The notes beneath the pieces were generated by a model. It searched no databases and was not told the origin of the DNA. It saw only the letters and a program-made list of their open reading frames with translations. From Branchiostoma lanceolatum (taxonomy: Eukaryota > Chordata > Leptocardii > Amphioxiformes > Branchiostomatidae), in contig NC_089729.1 in assembly GCF_035083965.1 (NCBI RefSeq), positions 13,379,464-13,443,463 on the forward strand: a stretch of DNA of 64,000 nt, written 5' to 3'. Positions 54,601-60,553 of the stretch are shown one piece after another (the stretch's first letter is position 1; every line of letters starts with the position of its first letter). Position numbers and translations under genes: made by a program.

Positions 54601-56299
54601 GGTTTAAAAAATGTTTTCATATGCAAACATGCACGCTGGTCGGTTGCTTGGGCAATCTTTTCCGTTGCTAGGCGTGTCCGGCAAAGAATCGGGTTGGAGG
54701 AAGCCATCATCCGAGCAAGAAAAAATGACGAATGTATAGAGATTTTCATTTTACCTCAAGTGAGTCTGCTTGAGGAAGGAGCATTGACAAAGTATATCAT
54801 CAGACGAATTTTTTAATAAAGGGCAAAATTAAACGTGAATTCCATGGATACTATAATGAAGCTAGGTGTCTGCTTTGTTTATATTGCTGGCTACCTGGCT
54901 ATGCGGATTCCCTGCCTATTTTCCTGGGCGACTCCCTGGCCGATTCCGGGGCTTGCTCTCCGGTCGACGGCTAGCTGTCAGATTTCTGGCCGGCCTAGCC
55001 TGGTCCCTGTCCGAGTTTTCTGAAAAGATATCTAAGGTGGCTACCTAGGCGTCTCTCTTATTGATTCCTGGGCGGCTCCCTCGTTGATTCCTGGACGGCT
55101 CCCTGATCGACTCCTAGGCGGCTCGCTCGTCGATTCCTGGGCGGCTCCCAAAATCTAAGGTGGCTACCTAGGCGTCTCTTTTATTGATTCCTGGGCGGCT
55201 CCCTCGTCGATTTCTGGGCGGCTCCCTCTAGCTCTTCGATTTCTGGGCGGTGCCCTGGTCGATTCCTGGGCGGCTCCCTAATCGATTCCTGGGTGGCTCC
55301 CTCGTCGATTCCTGGGCGGCTCCCTGATCGACTCCTGGGCGGCTCCCTCGTCGATTCCTGGACGGCTCCCTGATCGATTCCTGGGCGGCGCCCTGATCGA
55401 CTCCTGGGCGCTCGTCGATTCCTGGGCGGCTCCCTCGTTGATTCCTGGGCGGCTCCCTCGTTGATTCCTGGGCGGCTCCCTTGTTGTTTCCTGGGCGGCT
55501 CCCTGATCGACTCCTAGGCGGCTCGCTCGTCGATTCCTGGGCGGCTCCCTCCTTGATTCCTGGGCGGCTCCTTCGTCGATTCCTGGGCGGCGCCCTGGTC
55601 GATTCCTTGGCGGCTCCCTGGTCGACTCCTGGGCGGCTCTCTGATCGACACTTGGGCGGCCTTCTGATCGAATGCTGAGCAGCCCCTTGATCGACTCCTG
55701 TGTGGCTACTAGGTCGATCCCCGGACGGCTCCCTGATCGACTCCTGGGCGGCACTCTGGTCGATACCTGGGCGGCTCCTTTGCTGATATTTGTGCTGGCC
55801 TTGGGCGGTTCTTCGGATGTATCTCGAGGCAGTTCCATGAGGTCTTCCCGACCGACTCCTGCAAGACTCCGTGCCCTATCCCAGCTGGAGGGTTAGAGCA
55901 GCTGCCTTGCTGGTTCTTTGGGGGCTTCAGGCCGTCCCTTGGGCGGTATGTTCTCTTGACTGGGCCTTTGGTTGGGTCTGGTTTGGTGACTGGTTCACTG
56001 CGCGACGCGTTCGATGACTCGGATTTAATGTATTGCTCAAATCTTGACTTCAGACAAGAAATGGGTTTGTCGCTGACCATGCTAATCAAAAGTTTTTTAT
56101 CACTTTGTCAGAACATGATTCTGGCCTGACCAGTGTCTTTTCAGTACGATTTCACAATGAAAACCTTCTTAAACTACGCTGTGCAAGCTAGGGCAACTCA
56201 TGCTACACAAAAAAGTCATTACTATCCACACCCACCTGCACCTGTCGCCCCGTTCAAGGCGGACAGCAGAAGGGCCGAGACCAACACAGTCCACTTCAT
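28381..56299 (-). CDS. Secreted multidomain protein: signal peptide–TIL–VWC–VWD–C8–TIL–VWC–EGF×6–Gly/Ser tail (1,562 aa)
   Basis: Seventeen coding exons, transcription right to left: 56236–56299, 46315–46523, 45561–45717, 44174–44421, 43774–43911, 43372–43520, 42719–42987, 42115–42317, 41737–41889, 40420–40489, 39868–39993, 39587–39712, 39308–39433, 39027–39152, 31267–31392, 30985–31116, 28381–30647. Every junction is GT–AG and every phase agrees, totalling 4,689 nt. The VWD–C8–TIL module is shared with mucins, zonadhesin, FCGBP and tectorins, large extracellular disulfide-rich proteins; no single ortholog is recognised, so no symbol is given. Expected location: secreted or extracellular matrix. 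Odd points: the 9.7-kb first coding intron, a 7.5-kb transposon inside the EGF block and the extreme Gly/Ser tail. An extra exon in the long introns cannot be excluded. Confidence 0.8.
30985..31392 (-). CDS. EGF exons 5 and 6 (B and A) of the secreted protein
   Basis: Exon B is 31267–31392 and exon A 30985–31116. Both are phase 1–1 and encode a six-Cys calcium-binding-type EGF module (D-I-D/N-G-C … NPGYEGDGYTC). Exon A has slightly different sequence (CDLDPCDPNAEC) and a longer end (CTPIG) where it joins the Gly/Ser exon. Confidence 0.85.
31600..32450. repeat. Tandem repeat of about 245 bp, three copies
   Basis: GGACAATCTTTCCGTACC-type blocks start at about 31681, 31926 and 32169, each with TTACGGAAGATCC, CTTGAGACCTTTCCG, TTTACGTTTATGTG and GCAGCCTGAAAG. 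The third copy is more diverged and trails into AACGTGCTAAAA repeats. All lie inside the 7.5-kb element. Confidence 0.85.
32451..33189. other. Interior of the 7.5-kb element, no gene seen
   Basis: AT-rich sequence without long frames or recognised motifs. Confidence 0.4.
33190..33303. mobile_element. Short MITE (GACCGTATC…CAACTGG family) nested in the 7.5-kb element
   Basis: TTGCATCAAGACCGTATC (33214 on) pairs with GGATACGGTCTTTGCAA (ending 33303) around a 30-bp loop. The outer left flank TAATCTTCAAGCAAATCT (33191–33208) matches the shared outer block of this family. Confidence 0.65.
33304..34139. other. Interior of the 7.5-kb element between MITE and satellite
   Basis: Several 60–110-codon frames occur but none shows a family signature or consistent splice sites. 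A GTTTCACCAAG/GTTTCACCCAGG pair near 33430–33475 is a small duplication. No gene is called. Confidence 0.35.
34140..38400. repeat. 4.2-kb satellite with two alternating unit types (about 126 and 110 bp)
   Basis: About 35 head-to-tail units share TAACGGAAGGATATCGGAAA, GTAGAAATAACTGCGAGGG and CCGACAGCTTTTCTGTACC. One type carries a GGGGGGAG…CTCCCCCC hairpin; the other replaces it with AGAGTTGGTTTTGTAAA. From about 35.4 to 37.6 kb the two types largely alternate, giving a dimer of about 235 bp. Hairpin-bearing 126-bp units in a row keep a minus frame open (259 codons at 34565–35344); this is not considered a gene. Confidence 0.9.
39027..39993 (-). CDS. EGF exons 1–4 (F, E, D, C) of the secreted protein
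   Basis: Four 126-bp exons, phase 1–1: F 39868–39993, E 39587–39712, D 39308–39433, C 39027–39152. Each encodes one six-Cys EGF domain starting D-I-D/N-G-C with calcium-binding-type residues. C and E encode the same sequence (CMPNEEC … CKTGYEFDGYMC) and lie exactly 560 bp apart; D and F resemble each other (CDPNAEC … GYEGDG). Introns of about 150 bp are near-identical. The block arose by tandem duplication of exon plus intron. Confidence 0.9.
40420..40489 (-). CDS. Short VWC-like exon
   Basis: Acceptor TTTTAG|CTTGG, donor ACAG|GTCTTT, phase 0 in and phase 1 out. It encodes LGDVWEEAGESCECLADNTA…C, a truncated relative of the two longer VWC-like exons (LG-x-x-W/Y-G/E … CxC). It links the VWC-like module to the first EGF exon. 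Confidence 0.65.
40490..41279. other. Intron sequence with low-complexity tracts
   Basis: No exon seen. Contains G10, GGATGGA and (CT)n tracts at about 41205–41275. Confidence 0.4.
41280..41575 (-). mobile_element. tRNA-derived SINE in the intron
   Basis: On the minus strand the head has A-box-like TGGCATAGTGGC (41550–41561) and B-box-like GGTTCCATCCC (41508–41518) at tRNA spacing. The body continues left with GGGAAAGGCACTTAACAC- and GGTTGGCGTTAGGAAGG-like blocks. The overlapping 230-codon plus frame is incidental. Confidence 0.65.
41737..41889 (-). CDS. VWC-like exon 2
   Basis: 51 codons, phase 0–0 (LGVEWGTEDGSECVCEMF … YSWTLVDGVWGCHC). It is clearly homologous to 45561–45717, which shares SW-T-x-VDGVW-x-CHC. 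These follow TIL domains, as short VWC-like modules do in other VWD proteins. Confidence 0.8.
42115..42317 (-). CDS. TIL domain 2 exon
   Basis: Phase 1 in, phase 0 out. It encodes a trypsin-inhibitor-like Cys-rich domain (ECGANSVYSHCTSACPATC … CVEACECEPGYVQSG). It directly follows C8, the standard order in VWD–C8–TIL modules. Confidence 0.85.
42719..42987 (-). CDS. C8 domain exon
   Basis: Phase 2 in, phase 1 out. A short Pro/Gly linker (DPPTGDPPT) is followed by the C8 fold with conserved Cys (CDQQYSDPCNVL … WEDCVFDMCETEG … YYDSC). C8 follows VWD in mucins, zonadhesin and FCGBP. Confidence 0.85.
43372..44421 (-). CDS. VWD domain (three exons)
   Basis: Exons 44174–44421, 43774–43911 and 43372–43520. 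The domain opens CKASGDPHFCTPDGRRHHF, containing the GDPH motif that is autocatalytically cleaved in some mucin and FCGBP VWD domains. It includes FVRVELVDLCVVIYYDG and closes with CGLCGNYNGIKGDDF, the CGLCG signature. Only one VWD module is present, fewer than in FCGBP or zonadhesin. Confidence 0.9.
44462..44760 (+). mobile_element. LINE 3' end fragment
   Basis: Translates as a typical retrotransposon C-terminus (RTNRLYNSFLHYTIRLFN) followed by an AT-rich UTR ending AATAAAGATTTGAAAGG. It lies in the intron before the VWD exon, opposite to the host gene. Confidence 0.55.
45012..45475 (+). mobile_element. LINE 3' fragment (zinc-knuckle end of reverse transcriptase ORF)
   Basis: 109-codon frame (RISCHKLHIETGRHTRTPLE … CKHC … DECHFVVEC) matching the conserved C-terminal region of LINE ORF2 proteins. 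The 3' tail ends GCAATAAAGGTCTTCATTCA, shared with the element ending at about 48122, so both belong to one family. Confidence 0.75.
45561..45717 (-). CDS. VWC-like exon 1
   Basis: Phase 0 in, phase 1 out: LGAQYGTPAGQQCECTEGG … YSWTEVDGVWACHCVGSCC. It sits between TIL1 and VWD. The donor TGCG|GTGAGA is preferred over an earlier CHC|GTAGGC because only the former matches the phase of the VWD exon. Confidence 0.8.
46315..46523 (-). CDS. TIL domain 1 exon
   Basis: Phase 1 in (matches the signal-peptide exon), phase 0 out. It encodes PPCPANSVFSTCTTPCPPTC … CVEGCECIEDHYWSG, a TIL domain with the conserved Cys pattern. The mature protein begins just before it. Confidence 0.85.
46660..46790 (+). 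ncRNA. Hammerhead ribozyme motif (type I, palindromic stem III), Penelope-like repeat copy 1
   Basis: Seen in order: AGTCA (stem I, 46699–46703), CTGACGA (46704–46710), stem II AGACAG/CTGTCT (46712–46717 with 46724–46729, loop TGGATG), GAAA (46730–46733), CGTC with predicted cleavage after C46737, and TGACT (46738–46742) pairing with AGTCA. Stem III is only the self-complementary ACGT, so activity would need two molecules, as described for Penelope-like retroelement hammerheads. A mutated second copy lies at 50361–50402. Activity is inferred, not shown. Confidence 0.7.
47040..47190 (+). mobile_element. LINE 3' tail with (ATTC)n end
   Basis: Ends TGTGCAATAAATCATTCATTCATTC, a retrotransposon-type tail. 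The upstream part carries no recognisable frame. Confidence 0.4.
47330..48125 (+). mobile_element. Decayed LINE (reverse transcriptase remnants)
   Basis: Contains an RT palm signature (CSVDFSKAFDSVWRVG near 47430–47480), then NLGIGGKLMTIQNIYSKTTN and VGCNLSPTMFN, with deletions and frame changes between them. Downstream blocks include HLEASLNAIKYFIRLCKFA. The tail ends ACAATAAAGGTCTTCATTCA. Located in the 9.7-kb intron of the minus-strand gene. Confidence 0.75.
48190..48305 (+). mobile_element. Short RT fragment of another LINE
   Basis: Reads IPVHKKNSKHDPNNYRLISL … ISKVMEAIINK, the RT motif around N-Y-R-P-I-S-L. Only about 115 bp survive. Confidence 0.6.
48306..49155. repeat. Probable interspersed repeat, no gene
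   Basis: Contains repeated blocks such as GGGGGCCCAAACCTA / GGGGACCCAAAATCTA, AAAATCATG…CCATCCA and TTATGCAAATTAGG / TTATGCAAATGAGG. Looks like a low-complexity transposon interior; ends were not found. Confidence 0.4.
49156..49495 (+). mobile_element. LINE 3' end fragment (CR1/L2-like)
   Basis: Encodes a LINE C-terminus with frame damage (FFPRTINL … ESLSHFKAVLARALL) and ends with GATAATGATGAGAT/GATGATGAT simple repeats. Confidence 0.55.
49640..50300 (+). mobile_element. Penelope-like retroelement remnant
   Basis: A frame at 49672–49917 contains IKIFFHRADNIITSD … HLRTTLDKC, resembling the region after the RT core of Penelope-like elements. About 50 bp later, in another frame, KTLPNRNNVKITIPYIR matches the V-x-I-P-Y-I/V linker before the GIY-YIG endonuclease. 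A hammerhead-like copy follows at 50361, as expected for a Penelope terminal repeat. Assignment is by motif memory only. Confidence 0.5.
50345..50470 (+). ncRNA. Decayed hammerhead ribozyme copy, Penelope-like repeat copy 2
   Basis: Homologous to 46690–46790 over about 100 bp (shared CACTGACGAAAG, TATCCAGT, GCTTGAGTAA). The core retains CAGTCA and CTGACGA (50367–50373), but stem II is mismatched, GAAA is CAAA and the CGTC cleavage site is CGCC. It should be inactive. Confidence 0.6.
50471..51690. other. Intron DNA; LINE-like tail near 51040–51330
   Basis: No exon seen. 51040–51330 looks like a LINE 3' UTR ending ATGAAATGAATAAATAAAC. The rest is AT-rich. Confidence 0.35.
51691..54340. repeat. 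Diverged long repeat units within the intron
   Basis: A block of about 200 bp (CTGATGTTTGTATGAA, AAACTGCAGT, TTCAACAAGGCCTG, GAACCACATGAATAACCAAA, TTTCCCCAAGATGAACGGCC) occurs at about 52321–52540 and again at 52741–52950. Weaker relatives appear around 51960, 52060, 53250 and 53990. At about 53395–53560 there is an inserted retroposon-like tail on the minus strand with a G10 tract. No exon is seen. Confidence 0.6.
55040..55760. repeat. Minisatellite of 23-bp units (about 30 copies)
   Basis: Unit parts: GATTCCTGGGCGGCTCCCT + CGTC/GATC. The 23-bp length rotates the reading frame, giving a 23-residue repeat (REPPRNRRGSRPGIDEGAAQ…) on the minus strand over 186 codons (55278–55838). Copies at both edges are diverged. 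It lies in the first coding intron of the secreted-protein gene; I see no splice-supported coding use. Confidence 0.85.
56236..56299 (-). CDS. Signal-peptide exon of the secreted protein
   Basis: ATG at 56297–56299 with A at -3 encodes MKWTVLVSALLLSALNGATG, a classical signal peptide. The exon ends GCAG|GTGGGT in phase 1, matching the TIL1 exon (a second donor, ACAG|GTGCAG, six bases earlier is also in phase 1). Upstream acceptor CTCACAG at 56313–56319 makes 56300–56312 the end of the 5' UTR. Confidence 0.75.
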
Positions 56300-57000
56300 G
56301 CTTCTGACGTGGCTGTGAGAACAGGGGAAAAATACCTATCAATGATCACACGTAGCAATATCGGATTCTATGTATGTGTATAAAAATATTGCGTATATTA
56401 TTGGAGTGACCTTTGTCCGTCCAGAACATAAAAGCCTAAGAAGACATGGAAACGGCAATATAAACTTCAGAACAAAGTCAGAACAAATGTGCTTAATTAT
56501 TTCTTACCGTATGCCGTGTCTTGAAGAATGTTGTGAAAGTGGATGAAACCTCGGGGCCGGCGATCTGAACCGTCGTCAGTTCCGCGGCGCCCAAACTTCT
56601 CTTCGTACACAAACCACGATCTGGTGTCGTCGAGAGACGACGTCGAAATACTCCGGTGTGTCAGGTACGGGCCGTTATGTCGCCTCAAACCCGGACTGCT
56701 CTCATTGGTCCGTATTTTCGGAGCATCACGAGATCATCTCTCCGTCAATCAGCGTCGGCCAACTCATGGCGATTGCAGTTGCCACGAGTACGGAACTGGT
56801 GAAGCTAGACGTGGCAATGGCAAGGACGCACCTCGTGAGAATGGCAAGGACGCAACTGGTCTCCGCCGGTGCCTGTCGCGCCGCACGTTCTCCTCTGTTG
56901 TCAGTAAACAGCAACCTTTTTTACTCGCCGTTATCATGTTTCTGATCTGCCTACCTTTCATCGAAGCGGCTTCGCGACTATCTCGCACAAGGTGGATACA
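56300..57000 (-). promoter_or_regulatory. 5' UTR exon and promoter region of the secreted-protein gene
   Basis: On the minus strand a good donor (CATACG|GTAAGAA near 56509) could join the acceptor at 56313. The upstream frame (to about 56688) cannot continue in frame into the signal-peptide ATG, so this exon is best read as noncoding with short upstream frames. No TATA box was identified. Confidence 0.4.
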
Positions 57001-57544
57001 TTTCTTGTAAAACACCACAAAAGGAGCACCAGTGAGGGTGCAATGAACAGCGAACATCATTCTACTGTATTTAAGGCGAATACAGCAACTAAGGCAACAA
57101 ATACGATATCTGCAATATTAGTAGACGATATTACCTTTAATCTCAGTATCGACATGTTGGTGCAGTATTTGTTTTTAAATTTTAGAGTGGCTGGAGATCA
57201 TTCATCTCTCCTATCGAAGTCCCGCCAACAAAAACAGATGATAACGCTGCGTGGATGAAGATATTTTTTCAACCTTTCTGCCTTGTTTTTACTGACTACA
57301 ATGAGACGGTAATAAAACAGTTCATAGATGGTATCATTGAAGGCTCGGGTCTATTTTCATACAGAAATAATAAAACTATGTCTGAAATGATTGATTTGGG
57401 CATATTTTGACAACTTTCGCTCTGAATAACAGACGACAAGCCGACGCCAATCATACTTTTCATAAAGTCATTCAACTCCCACAAACAGACCCCTATCGAG
57501 AACGATGGATCTGTAAATATGTGCATTTGTGATGTGCCACTCAT

Positions 57545-59560
57545 ACCTCTTAGCCTTGGTACAATCTTAGGTTAGTTATATGAGGTAACTAACCGAGCCA
57601 GCGTAACCTAGGATGGTACCTCGGGTACATAATGCTCGGTTTCACACGCCTCAATTAAAACCCCCGGTGTACTGGAGAAATGTAAACATATAATGATTTC
57701 AATGCACACGATTCCACTTGTAGTACTGTTAGAAATCTTCACAATTTGTCGTGTACAATTGAATACTAGTACTACGCCACGGGGTGACAGCATCAACGGT
57801 GTTTCGGATCCACGGAATGAACATCAACTAAGTTGTGATTAGTACAATGAATTTTCAACCAAGGTTTGCTACAGATAGAGTGAAGAAAGGATTTCTGTTG
57901 TGTTTTTGTGTACCATTCTATATATAATCGCACGTAACACGACTGCATCCGGCATGTGAGAGCTCTGTCAGGATTTTGCGCACAGGGAAGTTTGAACTCT
58001 GAACATGTTGTTTTGTAATGGTCTTAACGCATTCGCTGAAAATCCTTCGGCAAAACGAGTCGTACGAAGGATGTAACCGTGTTATAAGGTATGCTGCACA
58101 GTGATAGATATGGCCGGTCGTCATCCATCATTGGCTCGCTAATCACAATCAACAAATATTGATAGTGAGTAACACACGAGGGACTCCACACAAACTTATC
58201 ATAGCTTACATTCACATGTGAGTTGTTGATGTCTACTACTAAGGTAAACGGAGTTCTTGTGAGATACAGGGCTGATTTTTAAACAGGGTCTAACGGAGTA
58301 TACAATGAGATATTGATATCCTTTTCTAATAATAGATACACGTAGAAAACGGACGTTACACACTGTCGATTGCGCTGCAGTCTGGAGAAAATCGCCAGGT
58401 GTTGCCCATGTATCATACACCATGGTGCTGAAATGCCCTCCGGCGATGTGCTACTCACATCTCGTAGCCTACGTACAATCTTAGTTTATCTTTATGAGGT
58501 AACTATCCGAGCCAGCGTAACCTAGGATGGTACCTCGGGTACTTGATGCTCGGCTCCGAACACCTCAATTAAAAACCTGGTGTATGGGAGAAATGTAAAC
58601 ATGCAATGATTTCACTGCAGACGATTCCACTTCAACGGTAGTACTGTTAGATGTTCTCACGATTTGTCGCGTACAATTGAATACTAAGCCACGCGGTGAC
58701 AGCATCAATGGTGTTTAAAATCCATGGAATGATCAGGTTAACCAAGCAGTGATTAATAAAATGACTTTTCAGCCAAGGTTTCTTTCAGATAGAGTGAAGA
58801 AAGGATTTCTGTTGTGTTTTTGTGTACCATTCTATATTTGACCGCGCGTAACACGACTGCATCCGGCATGTGAGAGCTCTGTCAGGATTTAGCGCCTCAC
58901 ACAGGGCCTAGGGAAGTCTGAACTCTGAACATGTTGTTTGGTAAGGCTAGGGTCTGAATACATTCGCTGAAAATAATTGGGAAAAACAAGTCGTGCGAAC
59001 AATGGAACCGCGCCATAAGGTATGATGCACAGTGATGAAGATGACTAACCTTCATATCAAGCATTTTAAAAAGTTCATCTGTGTCGGTGTATTCCATGAT
59101 AAAGGTTGATAGTTAACTTCAACACAAGCAAATGTAGCTCACCTCGAATTTTCAGTCGCTCTTACGTCGACCTTTTTCAGGAGTGATTCAATTACTCTGC
59201 ACACCACGTAAGAGCGACTTGTGTTGAAGTAAGGGGTCGAATCTTATCAACCTTCAACATTCATTGATTTGTTTACTATCACAATCAACAATTTTATAAT
59301 GGACTCACGAGAGACTCGACCCAAAATTATCATAGTTAAATATGTTCCGTTTGTTTTATTGCCTACTACTCATGGAATTTTTGTAAGATACAAGGTTGTT
59401 CTTTTAACAGCACTTACTGTGTATACAGTGAGATACTGGAAGACGTTTCCAACGATAAATACAAGTAGAAAACTTGCTCTTACGCATTGACGATTGCGCT
59501 GCAGTCTATAGACAATCACCAGGTGGCGCACTATATGGTGCTGAAATAAACTCACTCATC
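57545..59560. repeat. Noncoding tandem duplication, two copies of about 0.9–1.1 kb
   Basis: Copy 1 (about 57545–58440) and copy 2 (about 58455–59560) share long blocks: GAGCCAGCGTAACCTAGGAT (57596; 58510), GGATTTCTGTTGTGTTTTTG, CATCCGGCATGTGAGAGCTC, and near their ends GATTGCGCTGCAGTCT and GGTGCTGAAAT. Similarity is spread over the whole length. Neither copy has a conserved open frame. Copy 2 is longer because of a foldback insertion. Confidence 0.8.
59096..59258. mobile_element. Foldback insertion in duplication copy 2
   Basis: AAGGTTGATA…ACTTCAACACAAG on the left and CTTGTGTTGAAGT…TATCAACCTT on the right are inverted, with a second inner pair GTCGCTCTTACGT/ACGTAAGAGCGAC. The corresponding place in copy 1 lacks it. 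Confidence 0.6.
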
Positions 59561-60400
59561 TATTTGGTGCCATCATCACGGATCGATGTGCACCCTGGCC
59601 AAAAAAAAACACATCTAAAAAAGCCGTCGACAAAAAAGCAAAACAAAAGCACAATCATTATAATTATCGTTCACCATTTAACACCTGAGATCACCTAACG
59701 TTAACGTTACATGAGTCGGCTGCGAACGTTTCAGTTACTACTAACTTTAGTAGTACCAATCAAGGAGTTGAAATGGTGGAACTTGATCCTCAACCGCGAT
59801 TTTGATTTTTAAAGCCTTCATTATTTTACAGGTTTCGGCATACTGAAGTCAGGTTGCCCACCGGGAAACCCGAGTCAAAAGCTAGGTTGCCCATCACTAA
59901 TCAGGTTGCCCCAGTTCCAAGGCCCTCGCTACCATGATGGCTACTAGTTTCCGTGTATGGCTGTGTCACTGTACCTAACGTTATACGAAACAGGTACAAC
60001 ATGCACGGTGCACACGTCATGAGCTCGAGTGGTAACGTTGAAATGCGTATTTGGTGAGTCGAACAGAGAAAAAAAATGAAACACAGCAACGAACCTTGGT
60101 AACGAACGAAACGCTGGAAAAGGACATGCAAATGAGGCAGTGTATTTCAGATGTCAAAAGAAGAGGCAAAACCCACATATCTGCTTGGAGATTAGGCTCC
60201 TGGCGTCAGGGATGTGCCATGTTGATGAAAGGGGTCAATAGATTTAAACCTGTTCACGATATCACACGTACTAATAAGGCATCATTACTTGAAAATATAA
60301 TCCATAGAAGTAGAATATTTCTATCATTGTCAAACTTTTGCTTCAATTCACAGGGAATGCTGCAATTTGATAATAAAAGTGGGGTGACAAAAAGCTACGT
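59561..60400. other. Intergenic DNA upstream of EIF3L
   Basis: No exon seen. A solo end of the TAATCTCCAAGCAGAT family (inverted, ATCTGCTTGGAGATTA) lies at 60180–60195. Confidence 0.4.
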
Positions 60401-60553
60401 ATAATCAACGCATGCGCATTGTTCTCCCGTAGTGCAGCAGCACGTTGCACACAGACATCTCAAGAAAAGCACAGAGATTTGCCTTATAAAACAAGTTTAA
60501 AAGGATATTTTGGCCATCATAACTCGTGGATTTGAGCCCTGAACATTACCAAG
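60401..60553 (+). promoter_or_regulatory. EIF3L promoter and 5' UTR
   Basis: An NRF1-like palindrome CGCATGCGCA (60409–60418) lies about 140 bp upstream of the start codon, with no TATA box, like the NPHP3/ZNF598 promoter. The 5' UTR is inferred. Confidence 0.45.

Noticed and set aside
54334..54816. 160-codon plus frame
   Set aside because: Non-ATG start, no recognisable domain, antisense within the long intron and no splice partners; possibly transposon debris.
56497..56688. Coding exon upstream of the signal peptide
   Set aside because: Splicing its donor to the next acceptor runs into TGA before the signal-peptide ATG frame; better read as 5' UTR.
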